This document shows, one piece after another, positions 1 to 10,128 of a stretch of DNA of 64,000 nucleotides (the first letter of the stretch is position 1; every line of letters begins with the position of its first letter). The position numbers and the translations under genes are program-made. The notes under the pieces were generated by a model. The model saw only the letters and a list, made by a program, of their open reading frames with translations. It was not told the DNA's origin and searched no databases. This stretch comes from Berberis thunbergii (taxonomy: Eukaryota; Streptophyta; Magnoliopsida; Ranunculales; Berberidaceae), in the NCBI GenBank assembly GCA_003290165.1, contig QNQO01000200.1, forward strand, positions 186,001 to 250,000, read 5' to 3'.

Positions 1-86
1 CAAATCTCTCAAACTGAACTCAAAATTATTTGATATGTAACTAAAGAGAAGATCTGAAAATGTACCCATTTAAAAGAAATTATGAT

Positions 87-470
87 CTAACTCCTGCACC
101 TGGTGATTCTAGAGCAGCCTCTAGAATAGGGATGAACAGGACCTCTAGCTTTGTAGCAGTTGCGGGTGTAGTAAGATCTGCCGGAACGAGGAGGGCAGGG
201 GATCCTGTTGGCTGAGAGAGCTCCATAGGAGATGTAGTAGTGCATTCTTCGCCACAAGAGTGACCTTCTGCTCAGCTCATTGTCCAAGTCGTCATTTTCT
301 TCATCGTCCAATTCAGTGTTCAGAGAAATGGGTGTGGACCATTCTAGATCCATGTTGTCACTCATGAGAAGGAGGCCTGAATGGTCTGCTTGGGCTGAGA
401 CATTGGTGGTGGTTATGGTTGTTGTGGTGTAGATGATGAAGAAGAGGAGGATGAGCTTTGGTGAAGACAT
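87..470 (-). CDS. RALF34: RALF34-type rapid alkalinization factor preproprotein
   Basis: A 127-residue intronless secreted peptide precursor. Residues 1-26 form a hydrophobic signal peptide ending near NVSAQA. An acidic propeptide (about 27-66) follows, then the dibasic RRSL site (68-71) that matches the RRxL site cut by the subtilase S1P in this family, then the mature peptide with YISY (79-82), needed for FERONIA-type receptor binding. Four cysteines (92, 105, 119, 125) can form the two conserved disulfides. The mature part (GALSANRIPCPPRSGRSYY, then GPVHPYSRGCS) resembles RALF34 rather than RALF1/23/33. RALF34 is known as a ligand of the THESEUS1 receptor kinase and acts in lateral-root initiation; it works in the apoplast. 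Length and all key residues are normal and no lesion is visible. The start is the only Met ahead of the signal peptide. The call as a RALF is very safe, the RALF34 subgroup likely. Confidence 0.93.
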   Translation of the reverse strand: MSSPKLILLFFIIYTTTTITTTNVSAQADHSGLLLMSDNMDLEWSTPISLNTELDDEENDDLDNELSRRSLLWRRMHYYISYGALSANRIPCPPRSGRSYYTRNCYKARGPVHPYSRGCSRITRCRS

Positions 471-739
471 TGTGAAGGTGGTGGAGATTGGAGAGATGGG
501 TTGCGGAGAGGGATATGTATGGACTGGTGGTGAAGAGAGAGAGGTAAGGTAGTACAGATTGTATTGTAGCAGCAGAGGTCAGACGCACATGGAGAGGTGT
601 TTACTGTTTGGATGGTTGGAATACAGCTGGTTGCATCAATGCAGCCCCTTAATTGACGCGGCGTCTGATATTAGTGATAGCAGGGCTCCACACCTATCGT
701 GCGGACAAAAAGAGAAAGTTACGAGTATTATCGTAGAAT

Positions 740-742
<3 letters not shown>
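471..742 (-). promoter_or_regulatory. Remaining RALF34 upstream region, cut off by a LINE tail
   Basis: About 270 bp separate the RALF34 start codon from the poly(A) tail of an upstream LINE. Read on the gene's strand, the part next to the ATG is CT-rich and leader-like. I see no convincing TATA box. Any regulatory DNA farther upstream has been displaced by about 5 kb of LINE sequence. Confidence 0.4.

Positions 743-773
<31 letters not shown>
743..773 (-). repeat. Poly(A) tail of the LINE (31 T on plus strand)
   Basis: An uninterrupted T run that marks the 3' end of the LINE lying to its right. Its intact length suggests a fairly recent insertion, since such tracts shorten and accumulate substitutions with age. 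Confidence 0.9.
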
Positions 774-775
<2 letters not shown>

Positions 776-1690
776 TAACCTCCATAGGGGAGGGACAACT
801 ATGAAATGTCAGACCTTAATTAATTATCACAAAAAAATGACATATAAACGCTACGGGGGAAATTACGACGTTACCCGCATGGAAGCCAAAGTAAAAAACT
901 AAAAACAATGATAAACCATTACAAAACTTAAAGCAAAACAACTGAAATCAGCTCACAGTCAGCTCCCAGCAATCCGGACAGCACCCACAATATCAGTTTC
1001 ACAGCCATAGAACACGCATCACTACGCGCGTTCCTGTGACAAAACCCGACGCGTGTTGCAAGCATCTCAGCAGGCCGCAACCTAATCAAAACAAAAACAG
1101 AACAGCAGCAGCAACAACAACAGCAAATCCGCGGAGCAGCAGCATCAAACACAGCGCAGCATTAAACGCAGCGCAGCAGCTTCCGTTCTACGAGTCTCTG
1201 CAGCAGAGTGCTCTGCCTCCCACTCTGTTCTGCAGCGCCTAACAGGACACACTCTGTCCTGCCGAACACACTCGGACAACACCTGAGTTGGACCGGCAAG
1301 ACGCGCCTCCTCCAAAAGTCAGCACCGCACCAGGAGCTCCTGGCCGATCCTGCGCCCAAGCTGAAATTATAGCAGCTCAATGTACCTGCAAGTATTCTCA
1401 TGCAGTCCAGTCCTCACAATTTAACCTGCACAGCGCACCCATCACTGTCCTGTTTCGCAAAGCTGGAAGCCAATCGCCAAAACAGATCTCAGCACCAGCT
1501 GATCGCCATAAGTCCGCAGCCGGACTGCCCAGACGCAACGGATCGCTCCAACATCTCGCATCCATAATACGAAAACATGTAGCTATTCATTCCCATGGCG
1601 GATGTATGCCGTATGTAATCTGTCAAACACAATCAACCCTGCAATCTTCCTAGGTAAATCAGTCACATTAAAAGAAACAGTCCTATGATC
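774..1690 (-). other. 3' untranslated region of the LINE
   Basis: Non-coding stretch between the RNase H module and the poly(A) tail. The part nearest the tail (about 784-835) resembles the equivalent part of the ORF1-only LINE at 44.9 kb: both contain CATAGG/CATAGC-type sequence and then ATGTCAGAC, TTAATTA. That supports membership of one LINE lineage and a shared 3' recognition tail. Open frames on the plus strand here are by-products of GC-rich sequence and resemble no known protein. Confidence 0.6.
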
Positions 1691-1693
1691 TTT

Positions 1694-2230
1694 TTAGGCT
1701 CTAGCCGCTAATGAATCTGCCACCACATTGGTCTCTCTATAGATATGTTGACAATCTAACAACATAGACGCTGTCAATAACTTAAGATCTTTAAAAGTAT
1801 TCTCCAAATGCCAAGGGATTTGTAGGTTACCCATAAACCAACCACGTACAAGTTTCGAATCCGTTTGGATAACCACCTTTGTGAAACCCCAGTCGAGACA
1901 GAGACGGATGCCCTCAAACAGGACCAAAGTTTTCGCCGTATTGTTGGATCCAGCACCAAAAAAAATTTGTTTACCCACAACGCAAAAACCCCTAGAGTCT
2001 CTAATAACCACACCGCCGGATGCCTTATCTTTGCAGGAAGCACCATCTACATTGAGCGCCACAAAATCTTTGGGGGGACGATGCCAAAAAATAATTCTAT
2101 CCAATATCTTTCTGACGGGTATCACCTCCAATCCCAAGGCCCGAAGGGGAGCCTTGTTTCTACTAACTTGCTTGGGGATTATAAAGGTATTTACCAATCG
2201 CAACTGACGCCTAATATGCAGAATCGCCAA
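1694..2230 (-). pseudogene. LINE ORF2 RNase H module (RVT_3)
   Basis: The 178 codons carry the plant LINE RNase H fold: LNVDGAS (first catalytic Asp) near residue 58, GGVVIRDSRG, and a later TDSK motif with the third acidic residue. In the native element this domain is the C-terminus of ORF2 and degrades the RNA strand after reverse transcription. Here it is separated by frame breaks from the zinc-binding and RT modules. LFEGIRLCLDWG stands where the family usually has an AEA/ALW-type helix, so the middle acidic residue is Glu. It is a remnant, not an independent gene. Confidence 0.85.
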
Positions 2231-2278
2231 AGCGGGATTTGGGGGAACATTTTCATAAACACATTTGCATCTTTGTTT

Positions 2279-3052
2279 TCATATCTCCCATAAAATGAAC
2301 ATTGGAGAAAGAAAGAAAAGCACACATGTTTGCGAATCGCGTTTTGCTCTCTTGAACCAAATTGTTAACACCGTTGAGATTTCTACAGGGCGCCGTATAT
2401 GCACATCAAAAATCCTATCAAAGTGACTCCACACCTGCATCGCCAAGTCACCGTCTAGAAAGAGATGCTTCAAGGATTCATGATTTGGCGAGCTACAACA
2501 ACGGCATCTAGAAGCCAGACTCAAACCACATCTGTATAATTTCCCATCAACTGGCACTCCTCTACGGAGTACTTTCCAAACAAAAACTGATATTCTGGAC
2601 GGCAGGAGATCTTGCCAAAGAAAATGACTGAGTTCATTAACCCTCCCATGTTTCCGTACCATGTCATAGGTCGAGCGAAGGGAGAAAAATCCATCCACAT
2701 TCGAAACCCATACACACGTGTCCGCCTCATGGGTCTCACCATGTAAACGATCTGCAAAAAGACCACGCACCAAGCTTCGGAGGTCCGGATGAACCAAGTC
2801 AAAATCTCTCAACATCACCTCGCTAACTGAAGGCCAAAAACCTTGATTAACCAGTGCCACCGGTCTCCTGAAGGAAGCCACCATGTTCCAGTTTTCCTCA
2901 AAGAAACTAATATCCCCCATGCCAATACGCCAGATCGAGTTACTCGACAGGAGCGTTCTCCCAAGCATGACCTCTCTAAAAAAATGAGAGGAACCACTTT
3001 TGACAGGTTGACTACTCAGCGCAACGCTTTGTAGCCAGTATTTTCTCCTCAT
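2279..3052 (-). pseudogene. LINE ORF2 zinc-binding region (zf-RVT)
   Basis: A 257-codon open stretch typical of the region between RT and RNase H in plant LINEs. It has the WRIGMGDISFFEENW segment, then LWQDLLPSRISVFVWKVL and a cysteine/histidine cluster (YRCGLSLASRCRCC...ESLKHLFLDG) corresponding to the zf-RVT domain. It lies in a different frame from its neighbours, so the parent ORF2 was broken on both sides of it. Confidence 0.85.
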
Positions 3053-3061
3053 AAAATTGAC

Positions 3062-4465
3062 TCATAAGGAGTCTGAATTAAGTAGTCTCCAAAGAGCCTT
3101 AATTCGAAAAACCGTCATCACTACCCTCAAATCTCTAACTCCCAAACCATCTTCCGCCTGTGGAAAACAAATTTTATCCCATGACACCCATTTTTTCTTT
3201 AGACGACCTTCGCAGTCCCCCCAAAAGAAATCCGCCATCAAACTATTAATTCGAGCTAAAACTGTCCGTGGTACACACATGGCACTAAGAATATAAATTG
3301 GTATCGAACTAAGGACATGTTTAATCAAAATTAATCTGCCTCCAGGAGATAGCAATTTGGTCTTCCATCCCTGAATACGAGCCTGAACCTTAGAAATTAA
3401 ATCTTCAAAGTATGAAATTTTAACCCTCCCTTGGAAAACTGGCCCGCCCAAATATTTCAATGGGGAGCCCTGAAATCGAAAATCTGTAGAACTCTTTAAA
3501 GCCACAATGCGCTCTGCTGCTGCCTTGTCATCCAAAGTAAATGAACTTTTTCCCTCATTTATTTTCTGCCCCGAGGTCCTACAGTACCGTCGAAGGAACT
3601 CCATACATCCCATGACCGAGGACTTTTTGCCATTTAAAAAAATAAGAGTTTCGTCTGCATACAGAAGATGAGAGATATGACTGCAATTCCTAGGAGTATA
3701 ATAATATCCAATTTTGCCATGTTCAAAGGCTGCGTTCAAACCTCTACTCAACACTTCAGAGGCAATAATGAAAAGAAATGGGGAGAGAGGGTCTCCTTGC
3801 CGTAAACCCCTAGTGGATCTAAAAAAGCCTTTATAGACTCCCTGGAGCAAAACCGAAAAACCACAGAATGCAACACAGTTGGAGATGAGATGGCAGATTC
3901 TACCATTAAAGCCAAATTTTTTAAGAACTGCAAGCAAGAAGTTCCATTCCAGTCTATCATATGCTTTCTCCATGTCAATTTTCAACACTACATTTCCTCC
4001 AATAACCGTCCTGTTAATGTCTCTAATCAATTCCTGCGCCAGACCAATATTTTCACCAATGAACCTGCCTTTAACGAAAGCCCCCTGCTCTTGAGAGATC
4101 AACCGTGGCAAGATATCTACCAGCCTGGAGCAAAGAATTTTACTGAAGATCTTATAAATCACATTGCACAGACTGATTAGGCGAAAATCATAAAAGAAAG
4201 CTGGGTTCTCAATCTTAGGAATCAAGGCCATGAAATTCGCCGTAAAGGACGACGACATTGCTTCCCCTTCAAAAAACTGAATAGGCGCCTCCCAAATGTC
4301 CATGCTCACGACCTCCCAACAAAACTGAAAGAAATCAGCCGTAAATCCATCCGGCCCAGGCGCACTATTTTGGGTATGTCGAAAACAACATCTCTTACTT
4401 CCTCCAAGGAAGGCCTTTTGACCAACAACTCGCATTGACCAAGTTCCACCAACTGCGGAATACAA
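3062..4465 (-). pseudogene. LINE ORF2 reverse transcriptase module, catalytic motif altered
   Basis: A 467-codon open stretch containing the RVT_1 core: PGPDGFTADFFQ, LIPKIENP, RLISLCNVIYKIFSK, KIDMEKAYDRLEW (first catalytic Asp), RGLRQGDPLSPFLFI, and the palm motif. The palm motif reads YADE instead of the usual FADD/YADD, so the second catalytic Asp of the pair is replaced by Glu. Together with the frameshift that separates it from the endonuclease module (frames overlap at 4306-4465), this copy cannot supply a working polymerase. Confidence 0.9.
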
Positions 4466-5775
4466 TGTAGCAAATCCGTATCCACTCTACAATCACCTTG
4501 AGAGGACATCATATCAGCAAAAAACTCATTGGCTTTGTCAAGAATCTCACCAGGTTCTGAAATGCTTCTACCGCACGGCAAAGTAATCTGATTGATGGTT
4601 CGTCGCTTTTGTTTGGACTTGGTGGAAGCAAAAAAATATTTAGTGCAGGCGTCCCTCTCTTTGAACTCTTTTTCACCTGATTTTTGAATCCAGTAAAACT
4701 CTTCCTGTTTGAGAGCTAATCTGTACTCAGCCTGACAACGATGTAAATTGCAGCAAGCATGAACATCCCAATTAGCAGCAGCATTCAGACCATTATTACT
4801 ATTATTTGTAAAACCCGCCAAAAGTGTAGTTTCCCACTGTTGCATTTCATCTTCTAAAGCTCGGATCCTGCTGAACACATTGCCAAAGACCGTCCTATTC
4901 CACTGTATAAGAGCTCGACGTGTCAGTTTAAGTTTGACATCCACCCTATCAATGGGTCTCATGGTACCCATATCAGTCATCCACGTGCCCTTGACCAGAT
5001 CCTGAAACTCAGGGTGAGTGGTCCACATATTAAGGAAATGAAAAGGAACAAAACCGAATTTTGATTGAGGTGGCATGGAAGCCAGCAACGAAGAGTGATC
5101 AGAAAAAGTTATGCTGAGGTGCTCCACTTTAGGACTGCCCAAACCTGTCAACCAAGCTGAATTAACAAATATTCTATCAAGTCTGACCCAAATACGCTCA
5201 CTGCCCCGCCTGTTATTGCACCAAGTGAGACGATGGCTCGAGAAACCACAGTCAATTAAACCACTGAGTTCAATACAGTCTGAGAACTGTGACATGCTTG
5301 CTCTGGACGGCTCAACCCCCCCTACTTTTTCGCCCGAATGCAAATAAGTGTTAAAATCGCCTCCGATCATCCAAGGAATGTCATGGTTGGCAGCAAAATT
5401 GACCATATTCAACCAAAGAGCATGTCTTTCATCCACAGCACGTTTAACATAAACAAAAGAAATTAAAAAAATTCGTGAAGCAGAGTTCGTTACCTGACAA
5501 TGAATGATCTGGTCCGACATATCCACCACCGAAAGCGAAAGGGAAGTATCCCAAAAAATCCAAATCTTGCCACCAACCGAGGCATTCGAGACAAAGCCGC
5601 CAAGGTGGAGCTTGTTGCCAAGCTCCATCGATATACTAGAATCAATCATTGGCTTCGCAATTATAAGAATTCGGACTTTGTGATCCACTACCATACTCTT
5701 TAACCTTCTCCTCGTGGCCTGATTACCAACCCCACGAGCATTCCAAAACATAAGATTTTCCATCATCTTAGACAC
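4306..5775 (-). pseudogene. LINE ORF2 AP-like endonuclease module
   Basis: The N-terminal part of ORF2, 489 codons. It starts with MMENLMFWNARGVGN, the usual start of plant LINE endonucleases, and keeps GGDFNTYLHSGEK (catalytic Asp/Asn) and FSDHSSLL (SDH motif). In an active element this endonuclease nicks genomic DNA to prime reverse transcription. The open frame runs a little beyond the point where the RT frame begins, showing a frameshift around 4.4 kb. The start codon overlaps the stop of the ORF1 remnant, the normal arrangement in this lineage. Confidence 0.9.
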
Positions 5776-5877
5776 GGGCGGAAGACCCTCTTAGTCTTAC
5801 GACGATTGCCCGGAGGAGCCGCCGGTTTGACTTTGTTATGTAGATCCGCATCTGAGTGCGCCCCCAAGGTTAAGTAT

Positions 5878-6680
5878 CCCTGAATCTCCTAAGAAGAAGT
5901 CTGAATTTCAGGATAAGAGCTGCTTCGGCTACACGATACTTTGCCATAATGCTATCTAATAATCTCCCATTGATTGGACTCGCAACTTTCATCAAAACAT
6001 CACCTTGCAGGTTGATTGTCAAAATGCCTATAAAATCCTATTGTGAATCAAAAAAGAAATTGGCATCATAAGAGACAACAATCATGTCATGAGGAAGATA
6101 ATCAGATGGAGAAAGAGTAGGATTGGTTAATCTAGCACAATTAATTTGTTCCCTGATACATTAGACACGAGTGGAGGCTTCTAGGGTGAGTGGACCAATC
6201 AGAGTCTCCGATCATGAAAGGACCTGTATGGGTTTCCTCGTATCATTAAACTTTCTTAAAAAATTCGTGGAGTTGAACTTGATATTGTTGAAGATACAAT
6301 TGTTCCGAGTCCACCAGACCATTTGAAGGAACATAGCAAATTGAGAGAGTAAACGGTCAAAATTAGGGATCGATGGTTGGTCAAAATTAGGAACAATTGC
6401 TATGTTCCACATGAAAAATGGTCAAGAGTTAGCCGTCTTCCACATGAAATTAAAAAAATTAGGGATTGATGGTTGGTCAAAATCTTGTGCCAGCCAATTG
6501 ATAGGAATAGGCAAAAGTTGACAAAGAGGATGAGTGATAGGGTAGTGAAAGAAAAAATGTAAGACATCTTCAATATGATTTTCACAGAGTGGGCAAACAT
6601 CCTTGATTGGGGTGAACTCTTACCAGATTTGATCCGGTAGGGATGAGGCGTGCATCTTCATTAAGGACACAACTATGTCA
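5878..6680 (-). pseudogene. Second, older LINE remnant (zinc-binding plus RNase H parts)
   Basis: Read on the minus strand, 6640-6400 contains CPLCENHIEDVLHFFFHYP, the CxxC...H...H core of the RT zinc-binding region. It continues through FAMFLQMVWWTRNNCIFNN to an RNase H-like segment (IVVSYDANFFFDSQ, then GDVLMKVASP and KYRVAEAAL) at about 6100-5890. Several stops interrupt it. It differs from the LINE immediately to its left, which appears to begin where this fragment ends, so the two were juxtaposed by insertion or deletion. Confidence 0.65.
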
Positions 6681-6689
6681 ATTTAATTT

Positions 6690-8244
6690 TACTTGTCTTC
6701 TCGATTAAGATTCCACAAAGTATAGTTGAATTCATAGCTTTGGTTTACCTTATGAAAAACTGGATGATGCGTCCACGAATTTGAAGACTATTGTCGTTCA
6801 TAAAAAAAAAATGCAACTCAAATACTTATCTTGGAGATGGGGAGTTTAAATATGCCGAATTTTTTTTAAATTGATTTAATAATAAAATAAATAAATAAAT
6901 AAGAATACAACTCTAGTTTTTGTTTTTTGTATTTCTTGTCCTGTTACCTCTCCTCCAACCCTTGTTCTGTTAAACTTAAAACTTCAATAAATGTGTGGTT
7001 TATCTTCAAATGGTGTAAAATTATGAATTATTCATACAAATTAGGATTACAAACATAATAGTATAGTCCCCAAAGCAATGTTTAAAATGTACGAAAAACT
7101 AGATATATCCTTGAAATAAATTTAGGATATATATTAGATATTTTCGATCTAGCTAGGGATATATCAGAATGTAAGTCTCCCACTACAAATGCGAGTGGGA
7201 TGCTTACACACGCAGCGGATCATGCGAGTGAGAGATTACATTCACATTGGATCATGCAAGTGGGAGACTTATATTTGCACGATCCCTTGAGACTTGGTCA
7301 TTACTGGACAGTTTTGAATAACTGTAGTACAATGACTATAACTTGTTCATTTCAAAACATTTTTAAGCGATTCAAATTGTATTCATTAGATAACTTATAG
7401 TACTACATTTTTCATGTTTTGATGAGCTTGAGAATCAATCTCAATTGAGTTTTAAAGTTGGACGAAAGTTCAGGACAATACCATATTTTCGTCACTTGAC
7501 AGTTTTGAGTGACTATAGTAAAATAACCATAACTTGCTCATTCAAAACATTGTCAGGTGATTTAAATTGTGTTTATTAGATAAGAATACTAAAATTTTTA
7601 TGAGCTTGAGAATCGATCTCAATTGAACGTCAAAGTTGGTCGAAAGTCAGGAACAATATCCTGTTTTATTTACTGGACAGATTTGAGTGACTCCGCGACT
7701 GCGAGTTTTCTCGCTCGCAGGTGCCTCCATGAGGGTCAATTTTTTTCCTCGCATCGGCCTGTGCGATGATGGGTTTCTTGCAGAGGCCTCTGCGAGTGGG
7801 GAACCCACCATCACACAAGCTGACGCGAGGGCGAGGAAAAAGAAAACATGAAAAAGAGAAGAATGAAAGGGAGTGGGGTGACGACCTGTCCGAGAATTAA
7901 AGAGAGTGGGAGAAGAAGAGAGGAGAACAGAGAGAAAGTGGGAAAAGAAGGAATAGTAGGAGAACTGGTGGAGGGAAAGGAGAAGAAGGATATGGAGAGG
8001 GAAAGGAAAATAAGAAGATGAAGAATGGGCGACAGTGGCTCCATCTCCTTTATCTCTCGCCGTTGCCGGTCGTGTCTCACCCTCCATCGCAATCGATCGT
8101 CCATTTCCTCACTATCCTCTTCCATATTGTCGTTGTTGCTGATGTTTTTGAAAAGAAATGATGAGAGAAGGAGAATATGAATAGTTGTATTGGAGAGATT
8201 GTAAAAAAAATAATAAATAAATAAAATTTGGATAAATGGTGTGA
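6690..8244. other. Gene-free AT-rich and low-complexity interval
   Basis: No supportable coding region. It contains a short inverted repeat around 7163-7276 (AAGTCTCCCAC ... GTGGGAGACTT), the tandem repeat listed separately, and a purine-rich stretch (about 7830-8030) whose open frames on the minus strand are low-complexity Ser/Phe/Leu and resemble no family. Confidence 0.5.
7303..7690. repeat. Degenerate ~180-bp tandem repeat, related to 42.2-42.5 kb
   Basis: Units begin near 7303, 7493 and 7672 with an ACTGGACAGTTTTGA-like sequence, followed by CATAACTTG(C/T)TCATT, CAAAACATT and GAGCTTGAGAATC. The same unit, with the same internal order, recurs at 42.16-42.52 kb, so this is a dispersed repeat family. 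Its relation to a transposon type is unclear; it may be part of an LTR or internal region of an LTR element. Confidence 0.6.
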
Positions 8245-8451
8245 GGTGAGGGCAGGGGCGGATCTACAGCTTGGGTAAGGGGGGCAATTGACCCCCTTAG
8301 GTTTTGAAAAAAATCTACCAAAGTAATATAAAATTTCAATCTTGCTCCCCTTAGAAATTTTATTTTGCCCCTCTTATAAAAACAAAAATCTAAATTACAT
8401 ATCACATATCATAATTACAATCCCTAATTACAATTACAATCACAATTCAAG

Positions 8452-8503
8452 AAACAAAAACAAAAACAAAAACAAAAACAAAAACAAAAACAAAACAACT
8501 GAC
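8452..8503. repeat. (CAAAAA)n microsatellite in the hAT leader
   Basis: About eight hexamer units inside the hAT 5' region. The homologous site in the other copy (about 61,120-61,145) has fewer units, so the tract has changed length since the copies separated. Confidence 0.85.
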
Positions 8504-8679
8504 GCTTCTAATCTCCGCCTCCACGCTTTCGGTCCTCAACAATAGCTTCTTCTCCATCCCTGTGAAACAAGGTGAGTTTTTTTTATTATAGATTCTAAAT
8601 GAAATCAACAGAACAATTGAACAATAAAATCAACTTTAATCTTAATATCTCTTCTTACCTTGGATTGCTCTGATGAATA

Positions 8680-9120
8680 AAAAACCTAGATCAGAAACTC
8701 GAGAGAGAGATGGAGAGAGATCAGAGAGAGATGGAGATCTGTCTCTGATGAACTCTGAGAGATCGAAACTCAGATCTTTCTCTGATGAACTCTGATCAGA
8801 AACTTTGACATCGACACTCTGAGATCAGGAACTCTGATCTAAACTCTGAAATCACAGACTCTGATCGAAACTCTGATCTTAACTCTGATTGAAACTCTAG
8901 ATCAGAAACTTCTGAGAAACCCATATGAGCTCTAGATCAGAAACTTCTGAGATCGAAACTCTAGATAAGAAACTCTGATCTAAACTCTAGATCAGAAACT
9001 CTAGATCAGAAACTCTGATTGAAACCCATATGAACTCTAGATCAGAAACTTCTGAGATCGAAACCTAGATCAGAAACTCAGATGAACTCTGATGGAGATC
9101 GATCTCTCTTCTGATGAAGT
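8680..9120. repeat. Clustered GATCAGAAACT / CTCTGATC repeats inside hAT copy A
   Basis: Short words such as CTAGATCAGAAACTCTGATC recur more than a dozen times in both orientations. The same cluster is present in copy B (about 60,530-60,930). hAT elements often carry short repeats near their ends that bind transposase; that role here is inference. Confidence 0.7.
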
Positions 9121-9414
9121 CGATCTCCCTGATTTTCATCTCCCTGATTCTCAGTGAGATGCCAGAGTAAGCTTGACTGAGATGAAGAAGAGTGAGCTTG
9201 AGCTTGAATCTTGACTGAGACGAAGAAGATTGAGTTTGAGTGAGATGAGGACCTTGAGCTTTCTGTTTGAGTGAAATGAAGAGCTTTATTTCTATTTGAG
9301 TGAAATGAAATGAAGAGCTTTCTTGCTTTCTTTCTGTTTGAGTGAGAAAAACTTTCTTTCTGTTTGAGTGAAATGAAGAGTTTGACTTTGAGTGAGATAA
9401 AGAAGATTGAAGTG

Positions 9415-9665
9415 AGGGTTTGATAAAAAAGACAAATAGGGTTGAGTGTGGCTATGGGTTTGGTTTGGTTAGGTAACTTGGGTTTGATAAAAAAGACAAA
9501 TGAGATAGAGATAATGAAATGAGGCGTGAGGGTTGAGTGTGGCTATGGGTTTGGTTTGGTTGGGTAACTTGGGTTTGATAAAAAAAGACAAATAGGGTTG
9601 AGTGTGGCTATGGGTTTGGTTTGGTTGGGTAACTTGGGTTTGATAAAAAAGACAAATGAGAGAGA
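9415..9665. repeat. Tandem repeat, about three units, inside hAT copy A
   Basis: The block GGTTTGATAAAAAAGACAAA, then GTGTGGCTATGGGTTTGG and GGTAACTTG, repeats with unit lengths varying between about 65 and 120 bp owing to an extra GAGATAATGAAATGAGG segment in one unit. The same array exists in copy B at 59.92-60.16 kb. Confidence 0.8.
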
Positions 9666-10128
9666 GATAATGAAATTATGAATGGATTGTTATTTTTAAA
9701 ATTATTTAAATTATTATTTTAATCATTCAAATATATGGTAAATTTCTTTCTTTTGTACCATATTTGTTTAAGCTTTAATGAGGTATTTCATATTTGTTTA
9801 AGCATTTAATTTATTATGTTATATTTATATAGGAATATTTTATATTTGATTTTTAATTTTATTTAATTTGTTTATTTGTTTAGGCTTTGACAAAGCGAAT
9901 ATTTGATCCTTAAAGCTTAAGTGAGTATTTAATTTCATCTGCTGAAAATGCCATTATCTCAAGTTCTTAATATTTGGTAAGGTTTCTTCTCTTTCATATA
10001 TTAATTATTGATTTACATTACAAATTTGATAATTTGGGAATCTGGGATAGCATTTATTAATATGAATATTGGGATTTGTGTTGTTGTATTTGTGTAGTTA
10101 AATATTTGAGCACTTGTGCTGACGAGTG

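Larger units (their letters stand above)
743..5875 (-). mobile_element. L1-type LINE retrotransposon, 5'-truncated and frameshifted
   Basis: A non-LTR retrotransposon in minus orientation. Its 3' end is marked by a run of 31 T on the plus strand (743-773), i.e. the poly(A) tail, followed by a ~0.9-kb 3' UTR (774-1690). The ORF2 modules then appear in order on the minus strand: endonuclease (5775-4306), reverse transcriptase (4465-3062), RT-type zinc-binding region (3052-2279) and RNase H (2230-1694). The four modules lie in different frames, so ORF2 is dead. Only the last ~34 codons of ORF1 remain; its TGA overlaps the ORF2 ATG (ATGATG near 5767-5775). Sequence left of about 5875 belongs to another LINE remnant, so the copy is 5'-truncated there. 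I found no convincing target-site duplication. Confidence 0.9.

Noticed and set aside
928..1653. Open frames on both strands near the RALF34-LINE boundary
   Set aside because: They lie in the LINE 3' UTR, overlap antiparallel, and are low-complexity Ala/Ser/Gln-rich.
7647..8405. Minus-strand open frames with signal-peptide-like Phe/Leu/Ser stretches
   Set aside because: They are translations of purine-rich low-complexity DNA, overlap the hAT end, and have no conserved motif.
8680..9120. Regularly spaced short repeats reminiscent of a CRISPR-like array
   Set aside because: Spacing is irregular, repeats occur in both orientations, the genome is a plant, and the array is internal to a transposon.
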